Shown in pieces: positions 34,877 through 46,794 of a DNA stretch of 64,000 nt. The notes under the pieces were generated by a model that saw only the letters and a list, made by a program, of their open reading frames with translations, was not told where the DNA came from and made no database searches. The position numbers were made by a program, and so were the translations under genes. How positions within the stretch are numbered: position 1 is the stretch's first letter; every line of letters starts with the position of its first letter. This DNA comes from Posidonia oceanica (lineage: Eukaryota > Streptophyta > Magnoliopsida > Alismatales > Posidoniaceae), in contig JAZBRS010000077.1 of the NCBI GenBank assembly GCA_037176725.1, positions 930,001-994,000 on the forward strand. Direction: 5' to 3'.

Positions 34877-37800
34877 TGTAGACACTCCATTTTTTGGCTT
34901 CAGGTTAATTGGCTCTTCTCAGGTGGCTTCAAAACCCTCTCAAAATCCTAACCCAAAAAAAAAAAAACATCCAAAACCCTAGAAAACCTTGGTAAGACAA
35001 TCCCAAAACCCACCCCAAACCTAAACCCTAAATCCTTCCAAAACCCTTCAAAAATCCCACTTAAAACCATCCAAAACCCTAGATTAAACCTTAGGTCAAA
35101 CCCTAGAAACCCTAGGATGTACTCCTACATGAAACCCCTCCAAATTCAGGCCATTATCCTTCCTATCTCTTCTGATTATCCTTTTCTCTCTCCTGATTAT
35201 TCTTTTCTCTCTCCTCTTTATTCTTCTTCTCTTTCTCCTTCTTTTCTCCTCTTTCTCTCTTCTTTTCTTGCCCTCCAATAGACCTACCCCATTCTTGCTC
35301 CTCTCCATTTATTCTCCTTTCTTCTTTTTATTTTTATTTTATTTCATGTCACGTCATTTGATCTTTGATTTCTCTTTTCCCTTTTCCTTCATTCTTTCTT
35401 TCTCCCTCCCATTTTTTCTTTCTTTCTTTCTTTCCCTCTTCCTTTCTTTCTTTCCTTTTTTCTTTTTCCCATTAAACCCTAAACCCTAGGATTCATAAAA
35501 CCCTAGGAAGCCCACTTCCAAACCCAATTCCAAAACCCTAAATATCAAAACCCTAATCCAAGTCCAAATCCCATTTTAAAAAACCATTTAAATCAAATCT
35601 CAAAGCTAAAATCAAAACCTGACCCCATTCAAACCTTCATCCCAAACCCAAATTCTATTCCCTTTATTATTATTATTATTATTTATTTTTATTATTATTT
35701 TGTTATTTTTTCTTTTCCCTCCTTCTTTTCTTTTTTCTTCTTTTCTCCTTCTTCTTCTTTTTCCATTTCTTTTTATTTTCTCATTCTTTTTTCCTTTCTT
35801 TTCTTCTTTTGGGTCCAGCCCATTCCCTCCCCCTCTCATTTTTTTCTTCCACAGCCATCCTCCTCCTTCCTCCTTCTTCTTCCTTTTTTTTTCATTTCCT
35901 TTCCTTTTTATCCTTTTTTTCTCTACACACCAATAGCCGACTCCTCACTTGCACCTCCAGCCAACAACCACGACCCCATAGCTCCCCTCCTTACCGTTAC
36001 ACCCCCAAGCTCCTTAAAATTCCACACTAGCAGCAAAAGCCAAGGGACAGCAAGCACAACTACCACCGCCGGAGCTCAAAAAAACAAAACCAAAGAAAAC
36101 TCAGTAGAAGACACCCAGACCTCGACTCCCCATTCTGGCCTCGCTCTCCACCTCCCATCTTCTCCTCCCAGCATCCCAGAATCCATCCAAGCCGCCGGAG
36201 ACAACCCACCACAGACCGAGACCCACTCCTCCTCTTCCTACTTCCCATACGGTAACAGCCCTAAACCCAACCACCACGGACCCCCGGACCTTGCCCTCAA
36301 CCTTCCACCCTCCTCTATACCTCCACCAAGCCACCACAAGCCCGCCTGCAAGCCCGGATCGCCGGTGAGAGCCGCAGACAGGGAGGAGGAAAAAAGCTAG
36401 AAAAGCATCGGACTTCCACGAGCTCGCCGGACCTCCTCGCGCGCTCCAACAGGTAACCACACCTCCCCCTAGCACCGCCTCGCTCCCCTCTTCCTCCCCA
36501 TACTTTTCTTTTTGCGTTTCGAGCCCCGGTGCACCGCCAGCACATCGCCGGAGTGACCTCCTTCTTCGGCACTGGTCACCGATGCAGCAGCACCCTTGCG
36601 CGGGCCACGCCGCCTGCAAATCCGCCGACCCTCGGCTAGCCTCCCTGCGACTCCCCCTTACCGTGCCTCACCTCCCCCAGCTTGCCTGTGTCGCGCCGCC
36701 GCCCCCCTCGCCGCACAGACCACCTTCCCCGGCGAGCTCCGACCTCCTCTACTGTAGCTGCCATGCCATTAGTTAGGTTTTTGTTATTTTGTTTTAACTT
36801 ATGAAGTTTACCATGCATTGCATTCATGCCTTTGTAAGTTTATTTTATTACACATAGGTCCAGTCAGTTGTTAAGTTTTATTTAAATTCATTTTAAACCC
36901 ATATTGCATTGAAATAAAACCAAAAAATATGTTATATTCTCACACAAGCCCAGCCAGTTGTTAAGTTTCATTTAATTTCATTTCAAACCATATTGCATTG
37001 CTAAAAAGTCCAGAAACATGTTTTATTTACTCATTAGTCCAATCTGATGTAGGCTTCATTTGAATCTCTGTTTAAATCATACTAAATTGTTAAAAAACCC
37101 AAAAAAATACTTTATTTGCAGTTGAGTTTTATATAGCATCAGATATCAATTAATATATTTTTTTTATTTGTCTTATTAATTTTTAGTCTTGTAGTTTTGT
37201 TTATTTACATGCAGGTCTAACCCAGGTATGTTTTTATTTTATTTAACTTGGTCATTTTATCTTTTTATCTATAAGTTTATTTTTTTATTGCATGCAGGTC
37301 CAGTCCAGGTTAGCTTTCTATTTAATTTTCATTTCAACTTTTACAATTTAGTCCTTTTAGTTTAGTTTATTTACAAGCATGTCTTGTTTAATTGTACAAC
37401 TTGTTTAGAATTTCAACATGTTGTTCTTTTTATTCTTTTATTTTTTGTTGGTTTACTTTTATTGTAAGTAGGTACATATGCTGTGTCTATTATGTTTTCC
37501 TTCTTTACCATTAGATCCTTCTTTTATTTTTTATTGCATCCAAGTCCTTTTTTAGTTTGCCTTTTGTTAAATAGCTTTCAAGTTTTATTATGTTTAAATC
37601 ATGCTTCTTATCATGTTTGCATATCCATACATACCACTTTAATTCCTTTGTAAATATCATGACATTACATTTTAGATCATGCATTTTAACGTATTTGCAC
37701 ATATTTGCATATTCATCCAACATATTTGCATATTCACCCATGCATCTCATTTAAATTCTTTTAATTGTTATTGCATGTTAGCACATTTGCATATAAGTCC

Positions 37801-39493
37801 ATTGCAGGTTTTAGCTTTCCTTCTGAACGTTAATGCATTACATTTTAGTCCTACATATTGTTATATTTGCGTTTAGGTCCATGCATTCCATTTAAATTTT
37901 AAACCCTGCACATTAATTTAATTACAACTTGGTCCATTTTGCATTTTGCATTCAACACAATATTTTAGTTTATTTGCGCTTAGGTCCATCCTTGCATTGC
38001 ATTGCATTCTCTTTATTTTTACGTTTTTTTGAAGTATTATTGCATTAGCATTTAACCCTGCATTATAATTTCATCACGTTTAAGTCCATTTTGCATCACA
38101 TTTGTGTAATTCACCCTTTTAGAATCGTTTTGCATTAGCATTTAAGCCACCATGTCATTTTTTTGTTACATTTAAGCCCTCCATACATGGCATTTCATTT
38201 AAGTAGTTTTCACAACCACATTGCATTCACAACATTTACAGTTAAGTCCAGTAACTTTGCATAATTGCGTTAGGCCCATTTCCCATACATCTTATCATCT
38301 AAGCAAGCATTTACAACATTTTGCATTGCACTTAGATTTTGTAAACTTGCATGATTATGTTTAAGCCCATTCACACACATCTAACCATTCAATAAACATT
38401 CAAATCACATTGCATTCATTTTAATCACATATTAGTCCTCACATTTACTATGATTACATTTTAGTCCATGCATTCATCCTGATTACATTTTAACCCCTCC
38501 ACTCTAGTCTTGCACTCATGACATTTCACATTTTAGTCTGTACGTTGTGTTAATTGCATTTAGATTCCCACATTCATGTTAAATTACATTTAGACCCCTA
38601 CACTCAATATAATTGCATTTAAGTCCCTTGCATTCGTCCTAATTGTATTTCAACCCTTGCACCCATTTTAATTGCACGTAGACTCATGCATGCACTCACA
38701 CTTTGTCCCACTTTGATATAAACCCCATAGTTTCCCTTATTAAACATAAGTCCACACATTTGCATATTTTGCATTCATAACACTCTGAGTCATCACATCT
38801 AACATTCATGCATCCTTTTAGGAACCATTAGCATCATGACATGTAGGAGACCATGCATTGCATGCACATAGAGGTATTTTGCACTTAGGCCCCTGTAGTT
38901 TCTCTGAATCACACTTAGGTCCCTGCATTTGCATTCTCACATGAATTACATCTCCATGTCCTTGCATTTTACTCCATTGTACCATGTCTAGCATTGTCAT
39001 TCTCATTATATGTAGGATATCTTGCATCATGCACACACAAGATACATTTATTTTCCCACACACATAATGGCATTTAAGCATTCATTTTAGGCATGTTTTC
39101 AAAGGCATAAGCATGAGATCACGCATGGCATATCATATCGCCCTTGGGCGTACAGTAATTGCAACATGGCAAACATTAACCATAAATAAGCGGATTAGCC
39201 CTGAAAGACCGATTTTTCAGGCGCACGGGGGTGCCTAACACCTTCCCCTTGCGTAATAGGAATCCTTGCCCAATCTCTGGCCTGCATTGACTTTGTGTCC
39301 TATCCTTTGTTTTCTTTTATTTGTTTTCCATATCTTTCCGGTTTTCCTTGTCTCCCGGCTTTGCAAATAGACTAGGTGGCGACTCCAAATTTTGTTTCTT
39401 TTCTTCAGCTTTCGCCATATTTTCTACTCCTTTTGTCGTGACCTGCGATTTGGCTCGTTTCATTCTTTCGAGTCGTTCGATCGCATGGTTAAA
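34877..39493 (+). repeat. solo Tat-type LTR, about 4.6 kb, inserted in family X
   Basis: It starts TGTAGACACTCCATTTT on the plus strand and shows the architecture of the minus-strand LTRs mirrored: pyrimidine-rich blocks (35160-35470 and 35700-35930), GC-rich block (35940-36770), TTGCAT-rich block (36820-39080), conserved U5 block (39200-39275) and primer-site-like GGTGGCGACTCC (39375-39386). No primer site or internal region follows; family X resumes instead. The 3' terminus is decayed (TTAAA rather than TACA), so the right edge is uncertain by a few bases. Simple repeats at 35416-35434 (TTTC) and 35664-35683 (ATT) lie inside. Confidence 0.8.
36820..39080. repeat. TTGCAT-rich repeat block in the plus-strand solo LTR
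   Basis: This is the largest block of its kind here. Words TTGCAT, ACATTTTAGTCC and AATTGCATTTAG recur every 30-60 bp over more than 2 kb. It is the reverse complement counterpart of the ATGCAA blocks in the minus-strand LTRs. Confidence 0.75.
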
Positions 39494-39636
39494 GAAGGTC
39501 ATTTAATTTATTTATGTTGGTTATAGCATTTTGATTTATGCAATGGAATTTAGTTTTCTATAGTGATAATTGTTAATAATTACTAGAAAATGAAAAATGT
39601 AGTTAGGATAGGGTTGTGATGACTGGCGTCGTTACA
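39494..39636 (+). repeat. end of family X, resumed after the solo LTR
   Basis: It aligns with 62756-62875: both run through a TATAGCATTTTGATTTATG-like stretch to a GACTGGCGTCGTTACA-type terminus. The empty site at 62740-62770 shows where the solo LTR was inserted. Confidence 0.75.
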
Positions 39637-39639
39637 CTA

Positions 39640-39866
39640 ATAGAGCATGCCAATGGAAAGTCTAAAATGGCTATGGGAAAGTACACATTCGATAAGAGTC
39701 AAATAATGGCAATGTGTGAGTGGGTCGGCAACTTGAAATTTCTTGACGAATATGTATCAAATATATCAAAACTTGTGGATTTCAAGAAATACACTTTCAA
39801 GGGAATGAAAAGCCACGATTGTCATGTGTTCATGAAGAGACTGCTTGCCCTTGCATTTAGAGGTTA
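39640..39866 (+). pseudogene. CACTA (En/Spm) transposase fragment
   Basis: About 75 codons read through MAMGKYTFDKSQ, EWVGNLKFLDEYVSNISKLV and GMKSHDCHVFMKRLLALAFR before a stop. Plant CACTA TPases carry a very similar stretch (a Cys-poor helical part ending in GLKSHDCHV and RLLP-A-RG) between the transposase domain and the DUF4218 region. Only this short part is present, without terminal inverted repeats, so it cannot act. It lies between the end of family X and the LTR of element C. I did not find the rest of the gene on the far side of element C. The family call is from recognised motifs, not a search. Confidence 0.72.
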
Positions 39867-39892
39867 GTTGCAAAAGCCCAATGTAGACATAC

Positions 39893-42560
39893 TGTAGACA
39901 CCCTGGTTTCGCAGTCGCTCATCAATGAACTTCCCCGAAAGACCTTGCTCTTGTCGTGACTAACCCATCCAACTCCACAAACCTACCCAGCACCACAAAC
40001 CTACCCAAAACCATGAATCTGAAGCACCTAGAGCCAGCCTATGGTCCAAGCACTCAAGCAACAAACCCAAGATCCATGAAATAGGCCGAGAAGTAGGACA
40101 GGCGCAACCCACTGACGTGCAAAGGAGATGCATGTAACTGATGCATATCTCTGGTGCTTGGCAATGGCATGTCGCACTGGCGCATTTTCTTGGCGTGGAG
40201 TGCCGACACGATGCCTTGAGCCAATTTCTGCTAGATGATATTTCAATCGTCCAATCACATTTAGACGTGCATTTCTAGGCCTCTCATTGGTTGTTATGGA
40301 TCTAGGGGTGTGCCTTGACATTTCTTGACCATCCTACCCCCCACTAAACCGTCAAAACCCAATCTGATTCTTCACATTGCATCACAATCAAGAAATCCAA
40401 AACCATTAGCATCCAACCGCCTCCATGCAACGAGGATTCCAATTTAAACACCTACCACTATTCATGTAGAACTCTCTTGGACCCTCGGCACTTACTCACT
40501 CTCTCTCAGCCCTTGCTCACTATAGACACCACGATTTTGTATTCGCTCCTCAGTGGACTCCTCCAGAAGAAAGTGCTCTAGTCGTGGCAGACCTAACCAT
40601 CTCCACAAAACCCAACCTAGCATCCCAAACCTATCCAACACCACAAACCCACTCAAAACCCTATGTCTTGATCAAACCTGGAGCCCAAAGCCCATTGCTG
40701 GTCCAAACATCCAAGCATTCAAGCCCAAGATGTAACCAGCAAACTCTGCGTTAGGTATAGCGCGACATAATCATGCAAATCACAAGCTTATGCTTCGAGC
40801 GAGAATACCTAGCGCGGAATGTCCTATGACAGATTAATTTCTGCTATGGGATTGAGTTGTCCATTCACCAATGGAACACCCAATTCTTGCTCCTCATTGG
40901 CTCACGTGGATTTGGCCATGTGCCTTGGTGGGTGTGGACCATTAGACCCCTCACCCTAAATTCAAATCCCAATCCAATCCCTTTGTTTTAATCCAAGCCA
41001 CCACTTTCAAAAACTATTAGCCATCAATGATTCTCATACATCCCAATTTCCTATTTAGCAACCTCCACTTCCTATGTGAGAGGGTCCTTCCTCTTGGCTC
41101 TGGCACCATCCTCTGGCTAATTCTCCACTTGCCCAGCACTCTAGCTTCCCTGCACTTGCACACCTTCACTAGTGACCAGTGAACACAGAGAGCACGAGAG
41201 CACTTTCCACAGCTAGCCTGTCTCCACCTCCTTCTCCCAACCATTCCTGAGTGAGACTGAGAGTGAGAGTGAGGCATGTCCATCGTGACCGAGCACTGTC
41301 CCATACTCCTCGCCCACCTCCAAATCCGACCACCACACCCAGAGCCGCTCAGAGGAAGCACCGCAAGTCCCCGCTGGTGAGAGAGCACATCCCGAGCCTC
41401 AACATAGGTAGGTCTAGCGTTCAGAGCATAATTCGTACATCCTCATAGCCTCCTTGCTTGTCATTTGGTTTGGTTTACGTTGGGTTTATTCTCTTCAATC
41501 TTTGGTTTTTTCTTCGTTCATGCACACTCTGTGATGGGTTCCAAGTCTCGTGCAAGGCCTCTTGCCGTTGAACACGAGATGTAACCCATCCCTATATGAG
41601 TCTCTAGTCCCCAATACCTCTGCGACATCCTAGAGAGCCCCCAGCCTAAGGACCATCTCATCATGGCCGACCGTCTTCACCATGATGGATGGGTTTGACG
41701 TCATAGCACAGAGGGCAATCAGATCCAGAGCTACTAATGTTTTGGTTTCCTTTGCATCGCATTGCATCATTCTTCTTCTCTCTTCCCACCCATCCGTCCT
41801 CCATGAGCCATAGAGGAGTTCCGGAAGTTCATGACCCGTTCAATGGCAGCATGAACCAGAGAACTCTGGTGATATGCAACGGAGGTGGAGGAGGATAGGC
41901 ATGCATTCTTGATTCAGTTTTGATGCTTTGTTTCATACCTTAGCATTCCTTCTTGCTTCCCTGATGCTTGATTGTTCATTTCAAATCAATTTGATCCATC
42001 ATTCGTGTGATGATAGCTCGCAGTCTGGAACTGTAATACCTAGGGCGCGATCCATTAGCGTAATGATCTAGCATACAGATCTAGCTTGAATTGCAAGTTT
42101 TATCCATGATTGCTTGACATCCAACATATTGCCCATGGGCATACATTACTTCGCTTGAATGAGCCTACATATAGCCACACACATGAACAGAAATGCATTG
42201 AAAGACCGATGTAATCGGGCGTACGGGGGTGCTTAACACCTTCCCCATGTGTAATAGGAGTCCTTCCCCGTTCTCTGCACGTAATGACCAATGTGTTGCA
42301 TCCATTGGCACGGAGCATCATGTTTCCAAACTTCTTTTGCTTTTATCTCATTTCTTTTGCATTCAGTTTTCCTCGTCTTACGATTTCAATAGACTTGGTG
42401 GTGAATCCATTTCTTCCTTATCCTTTTCCTTTTCTATTTTTGATTTGCCTTGTTGTTTTCAAGTTGATATCCTTCCTCGTGTTCACCACTTCGCCATGGC
42501 CTTTTCGGCGTGTGAGCGGTCTCATCTCGCACGCACCCCCTGTCGCTGGCAATGGTCACA
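39893..42560 (+). repeat. 5' LTR of element C, about 2.7 kb
   Basis: It starts TGTAGACACCCTGG and ends GGTCACA before the primer site. It carries the conserved U5 block at about 42205-42268 and a primer-site-like GGTGGTGAATCC at 42397-42408. It is much shorter than the other Tat LTRs of the window. Its first about 620 bp seem duplicated (see 40521). No coding sequence is supported. Confidence 0.7.
40521..41200 (+). repeat. diverged tandem copy of the LTR start of element C
   Basis: TATAGACACCACGATTTTGT at 40521 repeats the LTR start at 39893. The following text parallels 39920-40510: caaacctacccaacacca-type stretches, ACCTAGCG- or TTTCTGCTA-type segments, CTCATTGG, and a CTCACTCTC region. 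Divergence is high, so the right edge is approximate. Confidence 0.65.
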
Positions 42561-42565
42561 GGAAC

Positions 42566-42583
42566 TGGCGACTCCACTGGGCA
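42566..42583 (+). other. primer-binding site of element C
   Basis: TGGCGACTCCACTGGGCA on the plus strand differs from the element B site by two bases and lies about five bases after the presumed LTR end. Confidence 0.75.
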
Positions 42584-43654
42584 TACCATACTCTAGCTTT
42601 TGTTTTTTGCCTTTCCATTTGTGTGGCTTGCCTTCGCTTATATCTTTCACCCTATTTATTTTGTTGTATTCATCTTGGTTGATGTTATACTTCATGCCTT
42701 TTCTATGGTGGATGTTTTGTTTTACACATACATACTATGCCACCACACTTGCACAAGCCATATCCATGCCTTTTGATGTGTTGTTTGTCTTCTCTTTTCA
42801 TAAATCATGATGACACAACACAAACACATGCCATGCTCTTGCCTTTTGAAGTAATGTATGATGATTTCATGCCATGATTGGGTGTTTCTTTCCCCTTTTG
42901 CATTAATCCCTAGGAAAATTAGAGATGTGTTTGCTTCCCTCTTGAGTTTAATCTAAAAATTTTGCAAGTAAAAATACTGCTTAGGCAAAACTAGAGAAAT
43001 AGACACACACACTCTTCCTCTTGGTTAATAAAAAATGCAAGTAAAAAGTACTAATCATATTTGCATGATTGATCATATAGAAGCATGCATCTTCTCAACT
43101 CTTGAGTCCACCTACTCAGTTTGAGAAGGGTAGTCCTAGTTTCCTATTCCATGGTTTTGGCGTTGGACGAGTAGCCAGTCTATCCCCCGTTGTCTAGGAT
43201 CGTGTCTGTGGGTCGAGGCTCCCAACACACCACCCGTTCGCAGCCCAAGCTTTGGCCCAAGCTTTGGTAGGGATTAAAAATAGGGACTTACTTTCTATCC
43301 TGAGATGGAGACCGAATACCCATGAAAGAGTCCAGAGTAGATAGCCATCTAGGACAAACTTAGATGGTGAGAGAGTGCATACTAGAAGCATTCAAATGCC
43401 ACCATAATAACATTTTGCATTGTATTTTCTTCCTTCAGGTTTTGACGCCTGTTTGTTGTTTCTTGTTTGTTCATAGGTTGGTGTGCGAGTTCCTTAGCCT
43501 GAGCTCGAGTCGTTCCATTCACTAGCACCCCTGTAGTGACCCTCTTTTCGACCATCCTTCCCTGGGTTATCCGTCGCTTTCGATGATAGCTCATCGTAGA
43601 CTCCGTCCTCCTGCTTACTGCCGCAGTCCCATTTGCACTCACTCGTGGTCAGCT
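42584..43654 (+). other. untranslated leader of element C
   Basis: Non-coding. Segments near 42940-43030 and 43080-43200 resemble the reverse complement of leaders A and B (for example GAGTCCACCTACTCAG with the 3905-3920 region of A). No gene is supported. Confidence 0.6.
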
Positions 43655-44198
43655 ATGGTCTGGCGTGCTAGTGAGCCACTTCCTACTACTATTCTGGAGG
43701 AGATCCCGATTTCAATCCCTCCTTCCCTTAATGTGACATCAATTGTTCCTTCTTCCCCCCATGTGTACCACTTTCAGACACATGGGGATTCCATCCCTCT
43801 TACTCTGGGGTGATGGCAGACCTTGGCCGGTCTGGAGCCTATCACTGAGTTTGTCACGGTGACTGTCACTCAAGCTTTGGAGATGCTATCGACCACTTTT
43901 CCTACTTAAAGCCTTCTTGCTTTTGACACTCAACCAATTGCAGCAACCTTTGTTACAGGTTCTCTTCCCTCTGGACAGTCTCTATTCCTTCCACCTTTGG
44001 CATTAGGTCTGTTGCCACTCCCGTCCCTTGGTGTTTCTACCGATGGGTCTTCTAAGATGCAAGCGTTGCATCTGATGGCTCTTGCACAGAAACTACAAGG
44101 CATGACTCTTTTGCTTAACCCCACTCTGGTTGTTCCTACTTTCCATCCTGAGGTTCCTGTGTAGCCCGCTCCAGTGTTCCAAGCTCACCCCACTGCAC
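43655..44198 (+). pseudogene. gag of element C, N-terminal part
   Basis: The ATG at 43655 aligns with the starts in elements A and B; here codon 3 is Trp (MVWRASEP), where A and B have a stop. The Pro-rich N-terminal segment and LMALAQKLQGM (about 44070-44108) match element A. Stops interrupt the frame at about 43811, 43907 and 44162. The copia element cuts it at 44198, and the gene resumes at 49515. Confidence 0.75.
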
Positions 44199-45301
44199 TG
44201 TTAGGATTGTAGGGCTTCTCTAAAGGGGGGGTGAATAGAGAATATAAGAAAATACGGAATTTAAAACATAATTTGACAAGCACAAGTAAATAGCTAAGTA
44301 AATAAAATATAGAGACGGATTTGGATATTAACTATAAGCATGCAAAGAAGGGGATGAGAGAAATTGATATTACTCAGTGATTTATAGTGGATCAGCCACC
44401 CTTGCTTAGTCCACTCCATGAGAACCCCTTGATAGTTTCCTTAATCCAATCTTGTTCCCAGGCCAAGATCTTACCATTACACACCTTGACAAACCCTTGC
44501 CAAGCCCCGCAAAAATAGCAGTTACCCTTCTCACAACTGGAGAAGAACTCACACAAGAATTGAAAATTACAACTCTTTTCTCTTTTCAACAATCTCCCAA
44601 ACTCTCTTATGGCAATTGTGAAAGGCATGTGAGTGAAGCTCTTTTTCTTGGGTAATATCTCTCAAAGATGGGAATGGAATGCATAGAAAAATGATGGGAA
44701 TAAAGCTCTACAATGTGTGTTTTTGATGTGCAATAAGCTTGGATCACTTGTCTCTTTTTCATGGGTTTAGGGGGGGTCCAATTTATTGGAATAAACTTAT
44801 TTAGACATGTGATAAACACCTTTATTTTTCTCTCTAACGTTCACAATCGGTATGCCAAAATAATCGGTAGACCGAAATTCACAACGGTCAGATACTTCGG
44901 TAGACCGAAATGTTTCGGTGTGCCAAAGATATTCTCGGTTGTGAGCCGATTTTCTAGATTTTGGTATACTGAAGAATTTCGGTACGCCGAAGCAGTTCTT
45001 AGTTATAAACTCTATTTAGTCTAAATTTCGGTATACCAAAAATATTCTATATGCCGAAATACCCTGTTTTAGCCCTATAATGAATGTAATCAATGAATGG
45101 TTTGTTTTGGGGCTATGGCTATTTTTCTAAGGCACTATGGGGGTGTTTAGGAGATATCTTCCATATCGATTTCTTTCTTTGCTAATTTCACCTTCTTCTT
45201 TTTCGTAAGTCCATGAGGACTCTTCCTTGACCTATTAAGAAGGTTAGCTCACAAATACGTTTTGTTATCATCAAAACCGAGATGAGGCAATTTTGTCAAT
45301 A
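44199..45301 (-). repeat. 3' LTR of the copia element, 1103 bp
   Basis: It aligns with 48298-49514. It lacks about 110 bp present there (near 49266-49375). Its terminus is decayed (TATTG instead of TGTTG), and its TATA box region reads AATAAATTGG (44787-44778). Confidence 0.88.
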
Positions 45302-45315
45302 ATCTCTCCCTTTTT
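45302..45315 (-). other. polypurine tract of the copia element
   Basis: AAAAAGGGAGAGAT on the minus strand directly precedes the 3' LTR. This is the usual position and composition. Confidence 0.8.
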
Positions 45316-46794
45316 GATGATGACAAAAACCCCAAATATATCAAAGCTATAGAAATAGCTATCCCTTGGAATATGTATAAAATATATGTCAATAAAACCT
45401 CAATGCTCCCTCTAACTATATGAGTCCAATATAAAATATAAAATCTAAGTTAAAAACACAAAAATTGCTTAACTAATGACTCATCCATCCTCTTATCTTA
45501 CATTAACATGATAGGATCAAAACAAAGCATTGGACAAACCTATCACTATTCTTCTCCTCCTTTTTATCATAAGCAAAAAGAATAGAAGGCACAAATCCAA
45601 AGAAATATAAACAATATAATGCAAGAGCATTATTAAAAGGTAAATGATATTCACTAAGCATCCAAATCATCTTTTATAAGATATTCAATAAGAATCATCA
45701 ATATAAGCAATATAAGATAAATGATATACAATAAGCATCCAAATCAATTTTATATATGAAAGATATTCAATGAGAATCGTCAAAATGAAAATCACTTTTA
45801 TTCAATAAAAAATCAACTTTTATGAGATATTTAATCAAAATCAACTTCATATGGTAAAGTATTTTCAATAGACACCAAAATTAACTTTATATATGAAAGA
45901 TATTCAATAAAATCATTAATGATGAAAAAATATTTAGTAAGCTCCTCCTCACTTCAAGTGTAGATATTCACTAAGCATCAAAATCAACTTTTAAGAGATA
46001 CCAATTGTTGAAAGATATTCAATACGATGGAAAATATATTCAATATGCTCTACCTACCGACAAGCATGGGTAAAGAATAGAAATCCACATACATCATGCA
46101 TAGCAAAAGGATGTATCATGTTAAGCATAGGCAAAAATACAAACTTCAAGTACTAATTTCAATAACATTATGAATAAGAATTATATAGTCTTGTAAAACT
46201 CTGACTTCTATTTTAACATGAGCAAAAAGATATAACAAGATATTATCATTATCATGACAGAGAATTGCATTAATCCATAATCCAATCATAAAAAAATAAA
46301 GGACTATAGCCCATAATACGATAAAATATGTCAATTGAGTGCAATCACATAAAAGATTTCTTCATTTGGTTTGATCATGCATATATTGATGCATCATGCA
46401 TATATTGATGCATATAATGATTCAAAATTTTAATCAAATAGTAAGATACCAATAATCAATAAAATCATAAGCCATGGTTATCATTTCAAATATAAGATCA
46501 AAAATTTTTGGTCAAGAAATCAATAATTTGTTTTATATCAAAAGTTTCAAATTGTCAGTTATTTCAGTAGACCGAAGGAATTCGGTAGACCGAAATTTGG
46601 GAAGAACTTAAGCACATTAAAAAACTTGAGATTAAACTATAAAAATCATATAAAATCATGATAAATGAAGTAAGTGATATTTTATCAAAAATTTCATTAA
46701 GCAATCAATTTTCAATGAAAAACTTATAGAGACTCATAAACCAATATTTGTCATTGAATTATAGTCTCATGTTCCTTCTCTTCACTTAGTGTAT
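45316..46794. other. AT-rich non-coding part of the copia element
   Basis: It lies where pol would be expected. From about 45640 to 46060 the words GATATTCAATAAGAATCATC and AAAATCAACTTTTAT recur irregularly, so part of it grew by local duplication. No pol motif is visible in any frame. Confidence 0.6.

Noticed and set aside
35471..35520. Telomere-like AAACCCTAAACCCTAGG
   Set aside because: Only about two units, in an LTR where CCCTA words are common. No extended telomeric array.
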